A stretch of 64,000 bases of DNA from Meghimatium bilineatum (GCA_034231615.1 CM067322.1:58534938-58598937); one strand, 5' to 3'. Shown: positions 11,450 through 21,965, counted from the first letter of the stretch. Made by a program: numbers and translations. Notes: generated from the sequence alone by a model not told the origin.

Positions 11450-11800
11450 TTTTATGAAGGAGCCACTGAAAACTAAATAAAACTAAAATCATTTCAGGGA
11501 ATTTCTGAATGATTTTTAAAAGAAGAAGATACAGGTTTTTATATTTTTATAAAATTGGTGCATGCTTATTTATTTTATTATTTAATGATAATTATTTATA
11601 TTTTTTGCTTTGAGGGACATCCTTTCGCAAATTATGAAACAACATTTTTGTTAAGTGAAGGGTGTTTTTATAAGATGATTTTTCTCTTTTTTTATTTTTT
11701 AAAGTATATTTTTATACTTGTATATAAACTTTTTGGAGTAAAAATATTTTTAAGGGTGAAAATGTTTTAAAAATGTTTTTTTTTTTAAATGAGTGTTTTC
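11450..11800. other. AT-rich segment without recognised gene
   Basis: T-rich sequence after the PLA2-like fossil. No conserved domain, repeat family or Polinton terminus is visible here. Confidence 0.6.
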
Positions 11801-11803
11801 ATC

Positions 11804-11805
<2 letters not shown>

Positions 11806-11893
<88 letters not shown>
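11806..11893. repeat. (TA)n microsatellite
   Basis: Nearly pure alternating TA for about 85 bp with a single TT interruption. Confidence 0.97.
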
Positions 11894-11899
<6 letters not shown>

Positions 11900-12045
11900 G
11901 TAGTTACAGTGGAGATATGGAGTTCTAAAGTATTGCATACAGTGGAGATATGGAGTCTAAAGTGTTGTACACAGTGGAGATATGCAGTTCTAAAGTATTG
12001 CATACAGTGGAGATATGGAGTTGCATACAGTGGAGATATGGAGTC
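11900..12045. repeat. Minisatellite, about 39 bp x 4
   Basis: Repeats of a unit containing ACAGTGGAGATATGGAGT with variable spacers, directly beside the TA tract. Confidence 0.85.
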
Positions 12046-12264
12046 TTGTGGATATGAAATAAAGATTAGGAAAGTGAAACCCCCTCTCCCCACAAATTGC
12101 ACAAAAACGTGTAAGAGCTCTTCTTATTTTTTGTGTCTCCATGTGACTATGAAACGGCATCAATGGTATCTGCAGACAAGACGTTCAAACGGCATCAATG
12201 GCATCAGCTGTCAAGACGTTCATTGTTTGCGCAATATCATTTACCTACATCATTCATGTGTTAT

Positions 12265-12528
12265 TGAAGCTCGAAAAAGGAGCAAAGAATAGCAACACTG
12301 TTTACACTTTCCATACGTGTCATAGGAAGCATTTAAGAAGGTTATGCGGTGGAGTTGGCATCATCATGTAGAATCAGTGACCCAAAAGTCATGCTGAAAA
12401 AGTTGGATGTGACAAATTGAAAAATTCAGATATCTCATCACAGCTGTAAGCCTGACACAACGTATTCCATCTTCGGACTACATCCTGCTAATCTGCAGGA
12501 ATTGAGAATGAACACAGAAAAAAAAGAT
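12265..12528 (+). mobile_element. SINE-B copy, diverged
   Basis: Carries the SINE-B landmarks in order: GGAGCAAAGAATAGCAACAC, a GTGACCC-type motif, the CTACATCCTGCTAATCTGCA segment and GAGAATGAACACAG before an A-rich end. It lies immediately beside the COLGALT donor at 12531-12536. Confidence 0.8.
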
Positions 12529-12536
12529 TTACTTAC

Positions 12537-12664
12537 ACGAGATCCCAATCTTTGAAAGTTTGTTCCAATTCCTGCATGAGATCCAACAATTTTTTACAGA
12601 AGTAGGGCTCAAACCTAACATCATCTTCAAAGATCAGTATCTTTTGGTAGTTTCTGGCAATCAT
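12537..12664 (-). CDS. COLGALT exon with EDDVRFE motif
   Basis: 128 bp: acceptor ...TTTTTCTTGAAG, donor CTCGT|GTAAGT. Encodes QKILIFEDDVRFEPYF and ends DWDLV, matching the glycosyltransferase family 25 catalytic region with its acidic EDD motif. Its acceptor side abuts a 31-bp minisatellite. The following exon should start with one base completing a valine codon and then the tyrosine/glycine-arginine-lysine segment, but none was found to the left. Confidence 0.85.
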
Positions 12665-12667
12665 CTT

Positions 12668-13232
12668 CAAGAAAAACATCAATACGTTACAGATAACACT
12701 TTAAAAACATCAATACGTTACTGATAACTCTTTTAAAACATCAATACGTTACAGATAACACTTTAATAAAAACATCAATACGTTACAGATAACTCTTAAA
12801 ACATCAATACGTTACAGATAACACTTTAAAAACATCAATACGTTACAGATAACTCTTTTAAAACATCAATACGTTACAGATAACTCTTTAAAAACATCAA
12901 TACGTTACAGATAACACTTTAAAAACATCAATACGTTACAGATAACACTTTAAAAACATCAATACGTTACAGATAACACTTTAAAAACATCAATACATTA
13001 CAGATAACATTTTAAAAACATCAATACGTTACAGATAACACTTTAAAAACATCAATACGTTACAGATAACACTTTAAAAACATCAATACGTTACAGATAA
13101 CAATTTAAAAACATCAATACATTACAGATAACACTTTAAAAACATCAATATGTTACAGATAACACTTTAAAAACATCAATACATTACAGATAACACTTTA
13201 AAAACATCAATACATTACAGATAACTCTTTAA
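12668..13232. repeat. Minisatellite, 30-31 bp x about 18
   Basis: Tandem copies of AACATCAATACGTTACAGAT plus an A/T-rich tail, with small length variants. The array begins within a few bases of the acceptor of the EDDVRFE exon, so the intron's branch and pyrimidine region lies in repeat sequence. Confidence 0.95.
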
Positions 13233-13239
13233 CACACTC

Positions 13240-14050
13240 AATCTCAGACCGGCCAAAACCGCACGCTATCAATTCATTTCCAGAATGCCTGTTTTCTACA
13301 TGGTGATTTCAATTGTTTTTCTTCAGTTTCTATGTGACTAGTCTAGACACGCTAAATTTAGCCCTCATGTGACTAGCAAAATTGTGGCTTAAATAGAAAT
13401 TTACCGACCGTTTCTAACAGTTGTGGCTGCCGAGCTGTGAAAGGGTATTATGTCCTTTAATTTTCTTCAAAACTCGGTAAGAATGGACCAACATATGATT
13501 TAGATGATGTTGACAGGCAATTTTATCAGGGAATTTTACAGAACGTGAATGAATCAGACGTTGATAGGGAATTAGTTCAGGACTTAGGAGTTGAAAGTAA
13601 CGACAATCCAGTAGTGTAAGCCTAAATTATGACATACCGCCCCCATGTCTGGTTGGACCACAAAATTTGTCTGCAGATGTACATCAGTAGTGGATGTGTG
13701 TTTAAATTTGTTGAAAGTAAGAATATTCCAACTTTCTTTCGGTACATATTTTTTTACATGAAAAATGTAATTAGAAATGTTTTCTCTTATGAACATAGTA
13801 TGCAAATATTGATTTTAAAAAATATATAAAATTTTAAACAGTAGTTATATGTTGAAGAAAGAACAGAGTCAATGTTTTTAATAAAAGGTCTTTGGTCGAA
13901 GTATCAACCTGTGTACTATTCATTGTAAAACTGATGTAGTCTATTTCAATATTTATTTACCATATGGTGCATAGTGTTACCGTAGCCTCACTATCACTAG
14001 ATATGAAAATAATCAGATTTATGCTGCTTCCAGTTAAATTATGCTTAATA
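13240..14050. other. Unassigned intronic sequence with a possible transposon-derived ORF
   Basis: The stretch 13480-13618 reads GPTYDLDDVDRQFYQGILQN and more acidic residues before a stop. Acidic N-terminal regions like this occur in piggyBac-type transposases, and a similar serine/acidic ORF lies at 15554-15766, but no catalytic core is visible. The remainder shows nothing I recognise. Confidence 0.25.
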
Positions 14051-14079
14051 TAAATGTTAGATTTTACATATAAAAATGT

Positions 14080-14225
14080 CTCCTTTTTTTCTGTCAAATG
14101 CCATCTTGTCCTCTTTTTTCTGTCAAATGCCATCTTGTCCTCTTTTTTCTGTCAAATGCCATCTTGTCTTCCTTTTTCTGTCAAATGCCATCTTGTCTTC
14201 CTTTTTCTATCAAATGCCAGAATGA
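14080..14225. repeat. Minisatellite, about 30 bp x 5
   Basis: Repeated TTTTTCTGTCAAATGCCATC units; the short open frame through it is a by-product of the repeat. Confidence 0.9.
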
Positions 14226-14714
14226 AGATTCCATATGAAATCTGGAGAATTTGTGTCATGGTTGGTTACAGCTTGGCTGCGTCTTTGAACCTGACATGTC
14301 CAAATTCAACATTATATTTTTTGGTCACTTTGACCTATAAATGGCAGAGCCATCTCTACCCCAAAACTTTCTTAGCTGCATCTTATGATATATATAGCAG
14401 TACAGTGCAGATATATTTTTTTTCTCCTTTCGTAACACTGTAACACATGGACACAAGCATTACTGACATGAAGAGGGAATGAATGCAAAGTGAGGAGTTT
14501 GTATTCAGGAAGTGGAGAAATGAAGATGGCTCATGTCTGTAGTGAAGACTGCAGGATCAAAAGAGAAATCACAAAACTATGACCTACTGACCTCTTCCCA
14601 GATTTGATAATGGCTCAGAAAGCAGCCGATTTCACTCATTGTCAGTGATCTGAAAATAAAGTGTACAAACAAAGAAATTATGATTCTATCTGTTTACAGA
14701 AAAACATTTTTTAT

Positions 14715-14905
14715 TCTATTTCTGCGTTCGTTCTCAAACTCCAACAGACCAGTAGTATGTGGTACGCAGAACAGAATGTGTTGTCATGGTTAACAGCTCA
14801 GTTCTGCACATTTCAGCTCAACTCATCTGCTTCTGGGTCACTTTGACTCTATGGGATGGGACAGTTAACTCCACCCCAAAACCTCCTTAGTTGCCTATGG
14901 ATAAT
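14715..14905 (-). mobile_element. SINE-B copy, diverged
   Basis: Reverse SINE-B with TCTGCGTTCGTTCTCAAACT, the GTCACTTTGACTC motif and ATGGGATGGGACAGTTAACT landmarks, lacking the 5' end. Confidence 0.75.
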
Positions 14906-14967
14906 AGGTAAGACTGCTGTAAAACTGTAGAACAACAACTAGTATAGCTAGTACTTCTGTGATAGTA

Positions 14968-15240
14968 CCATTGTTTTCACTGTTTTTATTGTTTGTTCAC
15001 TGATTTTATTGTTTGTTCACTGTTTTTATTGTTTGTTCACTGTTTTATTGTTTGTTCACTGTTTTATTGTTTGTTCACTGTTTTATTGTTTGTTCACTGT
15101 TTTTATTGTTTGTTCACTGTTTTTATTGTTTTTTCACTGTTTTTATTGTTTGTTCACTGTTTTTATTGTTTGTTCACTGTTTTATTGTTTGTTCACTGTT
15201 TTTATTTTTTGTTCAGTTTTTATTGTTTGTTCAAGTTTTT
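14968..15240. repeat. Minisatellite, about 20 bp x 13
   Basis: Copies of TTTTTATTGTTTGTTCACTG. All three forward frames stay open here only because of the low-complexity repeat. Confidence 0.95.
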
Positions 15241-16630
15241 TTCAAGTTCAAAACTTTTTCAAGTTTTGTATTTTCTTGAAAAAAAACCTTAACTATTTCC
15301 GTCCGTAAAAACGATATATCGTTGCAGATAGACATCCATTGCGGACATATCCACAATTATTCATTCTTGCAGATATTCCATCTAAAATTGCTTCGTTTGG
15401 ATCATAAAATAATTAGCATTAAGTTATCTAGGTATTTAAACCTTAGAAATCTGGCTAACGGAACAAAACCCCTGTGTGATTAGACATGTGTGACATATTT
15501 ATTTTAAATTAAAATTTGAACAAGGTAGGTTCAGCTTTTAAGAAATTAGCAAAATGGCTTCATCTTCCACTAGTAAGAGAGCTCAAAGATTTAGCAAACA
15601 TCTGGTTTTATTATTCTTTGAGAGTTTTATAATTGGAGACATTATTTCAAGTGATGAGTTGGAAAACAATAATGATTTCGATTTTGACAGTGAAGATTAC
15701 CGACTTGTTGAAAATTGTAAAATAAATAGACCTAATATTATTTGTAAGGGAAGAATAACTTTATAAAAAATTATAAAACTACTCACACTGCTATTGTTTC
15801 CGAAGAATCATATAGGTATAGTGACAGCAATGATAATCTTGCGCTATGTTATACAGTAAATAGTTAGACCTAATGATAATATTGAGTGGAATAAAGTTAA
15901 ACTTTGGAAATTCAATACTTGGGAATATTTCATAAAATTTCAGAATATTTTGTTCAGTTCTGAAATTTGACATAAAACACACAAAAATGGCATAAAACAC
16001 CAGGCAGATAGATTTACTTCAAATAAACTAATTATGATCAGAAAGTGGACAGTCAAGGCATCTACTTTAGTCAGATTGGATTTTAGCATTTCAAGACAAG
16101 TAAAATTGAGGGTGAGTAGAACAAAATGCATGCAAAATAATTTCTGTTCATCTAACATCTCTGTTTGTGGTTAATTTTGGAATTTTATTGTTACAATTCT
16201 TATATTTTGTATGGATTCCATTCAATTATCTTTCTTTTGATACCTTATATGACCTTCCATAGCTAATACTTTGTCCTCGGGAAGCTTGCGCCTAGTCATG
16301 TTGCGGTCCAAAAATTTTGCGTAAAATTAATTACGTCCAAACCCCAGGAATAAGGAATAATTCCGTCCTGAAAGAGTTACAGTTGAAACATTGAAATGTC
16401 TTGTATGTTGTTATTTGCATGTTTTCATACCAATACCATACAGTACAATGGCAGTCTGATAGTCCTCATAAAACTCCATCAAAACTTGTGTTCTACGTAA
16501 GTATTTAGTTGCCTCTCACAACATGCTTGGCAGATACCAGCCGTTATTATTTGCTTCCGTTTAGGACCCCAGTGACACATTAACGAGACAATACAATAAT
16601 TATGACATTTACAAAAACATGGACTACCAA
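15240..16630. other. Intronic sequence; one serine/acidic ORF of unknown origin
   Basis: An ATG-started frame at 15554-15766 (70 codons) begins MASSSTSKRAQRFSKH and becomes acidic (DELENNNDFDFDSEDY). It may be the start of a piggyBac-like transposase, without catalytic domain. No other feature is recognised in this stretch. Confidence 0.25.
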
Positions 16631-16635
16631 AATCA

Positions 16636-16850
16636 TAATAATCTTTTTTTGCCTCATCGAGGCCAACTCCTTGAAGTGAAGATGGGGGCTTAGTCCAGCC
16701 AACAGAGGCAGGAAATTAAGATTGGTCGGGCCATTCCATATATCGAGCAGGACTGTGGCACAGGTACTGAAGTCAGAGATACCAGGTTGAAAGGCACGCC
16801 AACAACACGACTAGATAATGTCTTCACAAACAAATTTTTGTTTGAATCTT
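16636..16850 (+). mobile_element. N1 LINE 3' region fragment
   Basis: Similar to the beginning of the N1 piece at 6317: CATCGAGGCCAACTCC and GGGGCTTAGTCCAGCCA, then AAGATTGGTCGGGCCATTCC. Decayed; no zinc-knuckle remains. Confidence 0.6.
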
Positions 16851-16919
16851 CAGGAATTATGAACAATAGAGCTCTTTCTGGTATCCTTTTGTGTAATGGA
16901 AAAATTTGTTTAATGCCCA

Positions 16920-17095
16920 AACTTTGCCAGAGCCTAAAAGGGGAGTAAAGGATAGCGAAACTGCTACCTACCATGCATGTTGTAAGAGGTGACTCAGACT
17001 TAGGGGTGGAGTTAGATGTCCCATAACTAAGTTGGCTAAAGTGGCCTAGAAGCCATGCTGAAGTTGGATGTGTCAGGCCGAAAGGAACATATATT
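16920..17095 (+). mobile_element. SINE-B copy, 3'-truncated
   Basis: Contains AAAAGGGGAGTAAAGGATAG, TGCATGTTGTAAGAGGTGAC and GAAGTTGGATGTGTCAGGCC, then ends before the usual tail. Confidence 0.7.
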
Positions 17096-17118
17096 GCAAC
17101 TAACGAGAAGATACCCAG

Positions 17119-17282
17119 ACTTTAACTCTCGGCAGTGTGCAACAGTAATTCTCGGCGGTGTGCAACTTTAACTCTCGGCGGTGTGCAACTTTAACTCTCG
17201 GCGGTGTGCAACTTAAACTCTCGGCGGTGTGCAACTTAAACTCTCGGCGGTGTGCAACTTAAACTCTCGGCGGTGTGCAACT
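17119..17282. repeat. Minisatellite, 23 bp x 7
   Basis: Copies of CTCTCGGCGGTGTGCAACTT, more GC-rich than the surroundings. Confidence 0.95.
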
Positions 17283-17520
17283 ATCAGAATACAGTCTCTT
17301 CTTTTTTCTGCATGCATTCTCATAGATGTCAACTAGTACGGATTTTCTGTACTTATACAGATTTTTCAGGCTGAAAAAAAACTCCGAAAAAACCCTACAA
17401 TCAAAAACTTTGTTGGGGTGGGGGTGTTTTTTTAAATAACATTTTTAAAAAAGGCCATTTCGTATTACATCTTCAGTTACTACTTCTAATGCAGACATTT
17501 TGTACATATTGAATGTATTT

Positions 17521-17680
17521 CCGCCGAAGATGGATGTGTTGGGCCATTGGCGCAAATAAAACGGCAACACAACGCATTTCCATTCTCTGGACTATATTCA
17601 ACTGGAAATCTTGTAGGACCATTGTCCTGTTACAAGAGAAATCCAGGGGGAGTATGAGAATGAACGCTGAAGAAGAAGAA
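17521..17680 (+). mobile_element. SINE-A copy with short duplication
   Basis: Complete SINE-A from CCGCCGAAGATGGATG to GCTGAAGAAGAAGAA, flanked by GAATGTATT at 17511-17519 and 17681-17689. Confidence 0.9.
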
Positions 17681-17811
17681 GAATGTATTGAGTGGATGAA
17701 GAAAAAAATGTGGAATTTTTTTTTGTTTGGGGTGCTAATACGGTCCTTTTTATTGAAATACAGAAATAAATTGTTAAAAATATGGATTTATGGAAAAATA
17801 AGCGGACATCC

Positions 17812-18165
17812 ATGCATTCTCAAACTCCTGTAGGTTAGTAGGATGTAGGCCATAGAAAAGGATACATTTTACATTTTAACTGCAATATCTGTGCCTTTCA
17901 GCCTGGCACACCCAACTACAGCATGGCTTCTGAGTCACTGACTGACCTATGAGGTGAAACAGCTAATTCCTCCCCTCAACATGCCGAAATCGGATGTGCT
18001 AGGCCTACAAGGCGCATAACGGTGGCACAACGTAATCACGCTCCCGGCGGAAATCTCACGGATATCCGTGATGGTTACAATGGAGCGAACGCAAAACAAA
18101 CAAACAAACTCCCCTCAAATCTCATTGGTCACCTCTTACGATATGCTTGGCACATAACAGAAATG
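17812..18165 (-). mobile_element. SINE-B copy interrupted by SINE-C
   Basis: Reverse SINE-B sequence runs 17812-17977 and resumes at 18109-18165 (CACCTCTTACGATATGCTTG). The interruption is the SINE-C at 17978-18108. Confidence 0.75.
17978..18108 (+). mobile_element. SINE-C copy inside SINE-B
   Basis: 131-bp insert starting CATGCCGAAATCGGATGTGC and ending in a CAAACAAACAAA tail, flanked by an exact CTCCCCTCAA duplication (17968-17977 and 18109-18118). Related to 44338-44480. Confidence 0.85.
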
Positions 18166-18206
18166 TTATTATAATAATAATTTTTTCTACTCTTAAGCCC
18201 AGAATA

Positions 18207-18362
18207 CCATCAAAGGCGGATGTGTCTGGCCATTGTCGCAAATAAAGAGACGACACAATACATTTCCATTCTCTGGACTATATCCTGCTGGAAATCTAGT
18301 AGGATTATTGTCCTGTTACAAGAGAGAACCAGCAGGAGTTTGAGAATGAAAGCTGAAGAAGA
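18207..18362 (+). mobile_element. SINE-A copy
   Basis: Begins near AAAGGCGGATGTGTCTGGCC and ends GCTGAAGAAGAAGG, 58 bp from the COLGALT exon boundary at 18420. Confidence 0.85.
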
Positions 18363-18419
18363 AGGCACCACAATTCACAGGTGGAAATAAAGAGCGAAAC
18401 AAAATGAGATCCCTCTTAC

Positions 18420-18494
18420 CTTCCATGATATGGATCGGCAAAGCCTGGCAACATCTTGACCCCTTGCTTCTCCAGGTAGGAACTATTAAGTTCT
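18420..18494 (-). CDS. COLGALT exon, MLPGFADPY
   Basis: 75 bp: acceptor CTATTCCAAACAG, donor GGAAG|GTAAGA. Reads ELNSSYLEKQGVKMLPGFAD then PYHG, matching the conserved region between the DGK and GEIGCFLSHY motifs. Phase agrees with the exon ending at 20045, which completes the K of VDAVDGK. Confidence 0.85.
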
Positions 18495-18589
18495 CTGTTT
18501 GGAATAGATAACATATAGAATGAACATTAAACGTAGGCAAGAATTATGTGCTTCGAAAATATGTTCTTGTGGCCGTGGTTGTCGTCTTC

Positions 18590-18722
18590 TGGTGTGTTCG
18601 TTCTCAAGCTCATGCTGATTAGCAGGATGTAGTCCAGAGAATGGAATGCAATGCATCATGGTTTGCAACATATGTGCCTTTCGGCCTGAGACATTAGACT
18701 TCAGCATGGTTTCTGTGTCATG
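18590..18722 (-). mobile_element. SINE-B 3' half
   Basis: Reverse fragment with GTTCGTTCTCAAGCTCATGC, GGAATGCAATGCATCATGG and GCCTTTCGGCCTGAGACATT. Confidence 0.75.
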
Positions 18723-18953
18723 TTTCTGTATCTAAAACAGTTGTTCTCAGCAAGACTTGAAGGGGGGGCACCGAAGAAATTTCTGAAATAGAGGTAAGGG
18801 TAAAACTTGTCATGGGGAGGGGGGCATATGAAGATAAAGACTTGAACAGTAACCAATGAGAAATATAGCGACAAATCTGAAAAAGTCTTGGTGACTTGTA
18901 AGGAAAGTAAATTATCTTTTTTTTTAAGCACAAGGGCTTAAAAATGACTGTGA

Positions 18954-19272
18954 AGGTTAGAACAAATGCAGGACTAACAAACCAGTAACATCTGCAGTTA
19001 GAACAAATGCAGGACTAACAAACCAGTAACATCTGCAGTTAGAACAAATGCAGGACTGACAAACCAGTAACATCTGCAGTTAGAACAAATGCAGGACTGA
19101 CAAACCAGTAACATCTGCAGTTAGAACAAATGCAGGACTAACAAACCAGTAACATCTGCAGTTAGAACAAATGCAGGACTGACAAACCAGTAACATCTTC
19201 AGTTAGAACAAATGCAGGACTAACAAACGAGTAACATCTGCAGTTAGAACAAGTGCAGGACTGACAAACCAT
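18954..19272. repeat. Minisatellite, 41 bp x about 8
   Basis: Copies of GTTAGAACAAATGCAGGACT followed by AACAAACCAGTAACATCTGC; variants are single-base changes. Confidence 0.95.
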
Positions 19273-19374
19273 TATTGTTTATTATTTATATGGATAACAT
19301 TATCAAAACAGTAAAACACCACCAGACGTTTACCATTACTCAAATGACTTAATTGAACCACTCTTTGCCTTTCA

Positions 19375-19650
19375 GTGCCTTTTCCACAGTTCAAGTGAAG
19401 TGCTGAAAGATCACATAAACCTACTCAATGAAAGCTGCCTCAATCACAACATGAAGATCAATAAAGAAAATACAGAAGTAATGTTTATAGGCAGAAAACC
19501 CAATACAATCAAAATAAATGATCAACTACTGAAGTAAAGCAAGTGCAGAAATTTAAATATTTTGGGAGCATTTGTACAGCTGACTGAAGAATGGACAGAG
19601 TGTTGAGACAAGAATTAAAAAGTCAACTATGTAACTTATGAACTTATACC
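19375..19650 (+). mobile_element. RTE-like LINE RT fragment
   Basis: Reads HINLLNESCLNHNMKINKEN then TEVMFIGRKPNTIKINDQLL, the segment just after the catalytic motif of RTE-like reverse transcriptases. A stop and frameshift follow. Confidence 0.7.
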
Positions 19651-19666
19651 AATTTTCCCGTCGAAG

Positions 19667-19816
19667 ACGAATGTATCAGGCCATTGGCGCAAATAAAACG
19701 GAGACACAGCGCATTTCCATTCTCTGCATTACATCCTGCTAGAAATCCAGCAGGACAATGATCCTGCTAAAAGAGAAATTCAACAGGAGTTTGAGAATGT
19801 ACGCTGAAGAAGAAGA
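19667..19816 (+). mobile_element. SINE-A copy
   Basis: Begins CCCGTCGAAGACGAATGTAT and ends ACGCTGAAGAAGAAGAC. Confidence 0.85.
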
Positions 19817-20044
19817 CTAATGGCTTCTAGGTTGACCCAGCCTAAGAAAAGGGCACCAGATTTTCTGGGAAAGTAGCCGCAGGTATGATGTTGGTCAATG
19901 AAAAATACAGACTTAACCCCATACTCCCCACTACGCCTCAATGGAAAAAGTGAAAACATGAAAACTCCTTTTTTAATGAATGTCATACTGCGAGTTTACA
20001 ACAAAATTACAAATAACAGGAGAGAATTTGGTATTTATACTAAC

Positions 20045-20151
20045 TTTCCATCTACAGCATCCACAATTTTGGCATCTATCTCCAAGTAGTCAAAGGCTGT
20101 CAGCATCTGAAGTCTTCTAGCCAGCTGTCGTTTCAAGTTGATCATGTATAT
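20045..20151 (-). CDS. COLGALT exon, IYMINLKR
   Basis: 107 bp: acceptor CATATTTGCAG, donor GGAAA|GTTAGT. Reads IYMINLKRQLARRLQML and ends KIVDAVDGK. The YMINL.R...R...L motif is a signature of family 25 glycosyltransferases. A donor four bases further on would leave the next exon out of frame, so GTTAGT was chosen. Confidence 0.9.
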
Positions 20152-20183
20152 CTGCAAATATGAATAAATAAAGTTTTTAACAC

Positions 20184-20375
20184 CAGACAGCCTAGAGAAG
20201 ACCATAATGGAGGGGATGATGCCAGGGAGACGTACAAGAGACAGACCCAGAAGATGGATGCAAGACATCAAAGACCACCTGAACATGACAGTAACAGAAG
20301 CAGGAAGACTAGCTCAAGATTGACAGAAGCTTCGAAAGGTTGTGATGACTGCTACAGGATATGCTACCTGATGAG
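20184..20375 (+). mobile_element. R4 LINE 3' tail
   Basis: Encodes EKTIMEGMMPGRRTRDRPRR, WMQDIKDHLNMTVTEAGRLA and an end resembling other R4 tails. Lies in the intron just before the IYMINLKR exon, opposite in strand. Confidence 0.75.
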
Positions 20376-20440
20376 TATGAATGTTTTTAATTAACGAAGT
20401 TCGTGGTGGCTGGATTATCAGAACAGCAACCTCCACATTC

Positions 20441-20694
20441 TTCTTCTTTCATTCTCAAACTTCTTAGAGATTATCAAGATGCAGTCTGGAGAACGGAATG
20501 TGTTGCGTCATGGTTTACAGCGTGACTGTGTTATATGCACCTTTCGGTCTGACACATCCGATTTCAGCATGACTTCTAGGTCACTTTGACCATATACGGA
20601 ATGTGACAACCAACACCATCCTAAAACCTTCTTAGTCACCTCTTACAAGATATATGGAAGATAAATAGTGTTGCTATTCTTTGCTCCCCTTTTG
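20441..20694 (-). mobile_element. SINE-B copy, nearly full length
   Basis: Reverse copy from CTTCTTCTTTCATTCTCAAA through GTCACTTTGACCATA to GCTATTCTTTGCTCCCCTTT. Confidence 0.85.
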
Positions 20695-20699
20695 ACTAC

Positions 20700-20965
20700 G
20701 AATTGGCCATAACAGACTGAGAAGTCACATGTTCAGAAAGTTTAAAATTTGTAGACAGACCTGTGCAACTGTGGACTGAGCCCAGAGACTGCAGAACACA
20801 TCCTTCATGCCTGTCAAATCTTCCAAGAAGAGAGTGAGAAAATATGTTTATTTTCCTACTGAGACGGCAGAACTTCCAGACTTGAGGGGTTCCATGGATG
20901 ACCTGAAGCGAATTACACAGTTCATTGTAGCTATTGGCGCTGTAACCTGATATCTGACTGAAGAA
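20700..20965 (+). mobile_element. N1 LINE 3' fragment
   Basis: Carries the zinc-knuckle tail of the N1 group: DLCNCGLSPETAEHILHACQ, then GSMDDLKRITQFIVAIGAVT in another frame. Degraded. Confidence 0.75.
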
Positions 20966-21187
20966 CAAAAAGCTCCCCTTTCGGGCCCTGGAAACACACT
21001 TTTGCTTTTATGGTTAAAAGCTCTGATATAACCGAATTGGATTAACTTTGCGACTGAAAGGAGCATAATTTTACCATAAGATGAACAATTCACGCAGCCA
21101 AAAAAAAAACTTAATAAATATTATAAAATACCTTTACAACTTTTAAAACTAAATGTTTACTTTCAGTTATCTAACAGAAAATGTATT

Positions 21188-21280
21188 CAAACTACAACAA
21201 AATGACACATAACTTGCCTGATCAGATCCTATGTATACAAACTACAACAAAATGACACATAACTTGCCTGATCAAATCCT
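21188..21280. repeat. 43-bp direct duplication over a splice donor
   Basis: Two copies, 50 bp apart (21188-21230 and 21238-21280), start CAAACTACAACAAAATGACA. Each contains the same minus-strand exon end and GC donor (CTGATCAG|GCAAGT), differing by one base. Only the copy at 21262-21267 is joined to the rest of the exon. Confidence 0.85.
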
Positions 21281-21347
21281 AGTTTGTCTTTAGGCTTCTC
21301 TGGTATATACACATGAGGTGAACTGTACAGAGGAGGAACTTCTTGTA
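21268..21347 (-). CDS. COLGALT exon, KLGFDQ, GC donor
   Basis: 80 bp: acceptor TAATATTTTCAG, donor GATCAG|GCAAGT. Reads QEVPPLY then SSPHVYIPEKPKDKLGFDQ, matching the vertebrate KTPDKMGFDE region. No GT donor fits the phase, so this is a GC-AG intron. Phase 0 joins it to IYMINLKR. Confidence 0.9.
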
Positions 21348-21408
21348 CTGAAAATATTATACATTTTGTTCAAGAACATCATCAAGGAAATCATCAAGTA
21401 TTGCTTAC

Positions 21409-21442
21409 CTCCAGGATCAGCTTCTCTGCACTGTAGACGAAT
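21409..21442 (-). CDS. COLGALT short exon
   Basis: 34 bp: acceptor AACGCTTACAG, donor CTGGAG|GTAAGC. Reads IRLQCREADPG plus one base, which completes the valine codon with the next exon. It corresponds to the variable stretch before the SSPHVY segment. Its phase fits downstream but not the donor at 21966 upstream. Confidence 0.65.
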
Positions 21443-21965
21443 CTGTAAGCGTTTGGTATGTCAGGTCTCAGATCAGTTAAATATTTACTGTCCGCACAAA
21501 TTCAACTCTGATTCAATAAATACTTCACAAACACATTTCAGATCATCTAAATCATAAGTTCTCAACTTTTCTCGAGTCACAACCCCATTTTATTTAGAAG
21601 TAAAGTGACCCATGGTCAAAAACATTTTATATAAGGCTTTCAATATGGAAAAAATATTCTATATCGTTCTAAGATTGTTCAGAATATCTTCTACTTCTGC
21701 ATACAAGACATATGGCTCTCAAGTAACCAACACAAATTTATTTTTTGATTTCCACCATAGAGCATGATGTATGATGTGCTACTATTTCATTTGAGGCATA
21801 TATAATTCAATACAATTTAAACATGACATATTTAATGTTTAGCTTGCTATTGTAACTCGTTAACAATTATTTCTTCATAATTTACATTTGAGTTTTTGCC
21901 AACGTATGTTAACCATGTGTGTGTGTCGCATCAGTCTATTAACCGAGAACACAGAAACTACTCAC

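Larger units (their letters stand above)
3060..11450. mobile_element. Polinton/Maverick fossil, broken and old
   Basis: A set of genes diagnostic of Polintons lies in one AT-rich block: retroviral-type integrase (-), protein-primed family B DNA polymerase (+), adenain-like cysteine protease (-), a zinc-ribbon protein and a PLA2-like domain (both +). I see no convincing packaging ATPase, major capsid or penton ORF, and no terminal inverted repeats, so the true ends are unknown. It is clearly broken, with well over a dozen disruptions in total. At least eight LINE or SINE copies, some themselves degraded, have landed inside it, which argues that it is old. Confidence 0.85.

Noticed and set aside
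11789-12292. 167-codon frame and its minus-strand partner
   Set aside because: Begins in the TA microsatellite (tyrosine/isoleucine run) and continues through a minisatellite.
12668-13232. Possible CRISPR-like array
   Set aside because: Unit is about 31 bp without unique spacers; a plain minisatellite in an animal intron.
14993-15308. Three overlapping 88-99-codon frames
   Set aside because: All frames of a 20-bp T-rich repeat are open; products are low-complexity phenylalanine/cysteine strings.
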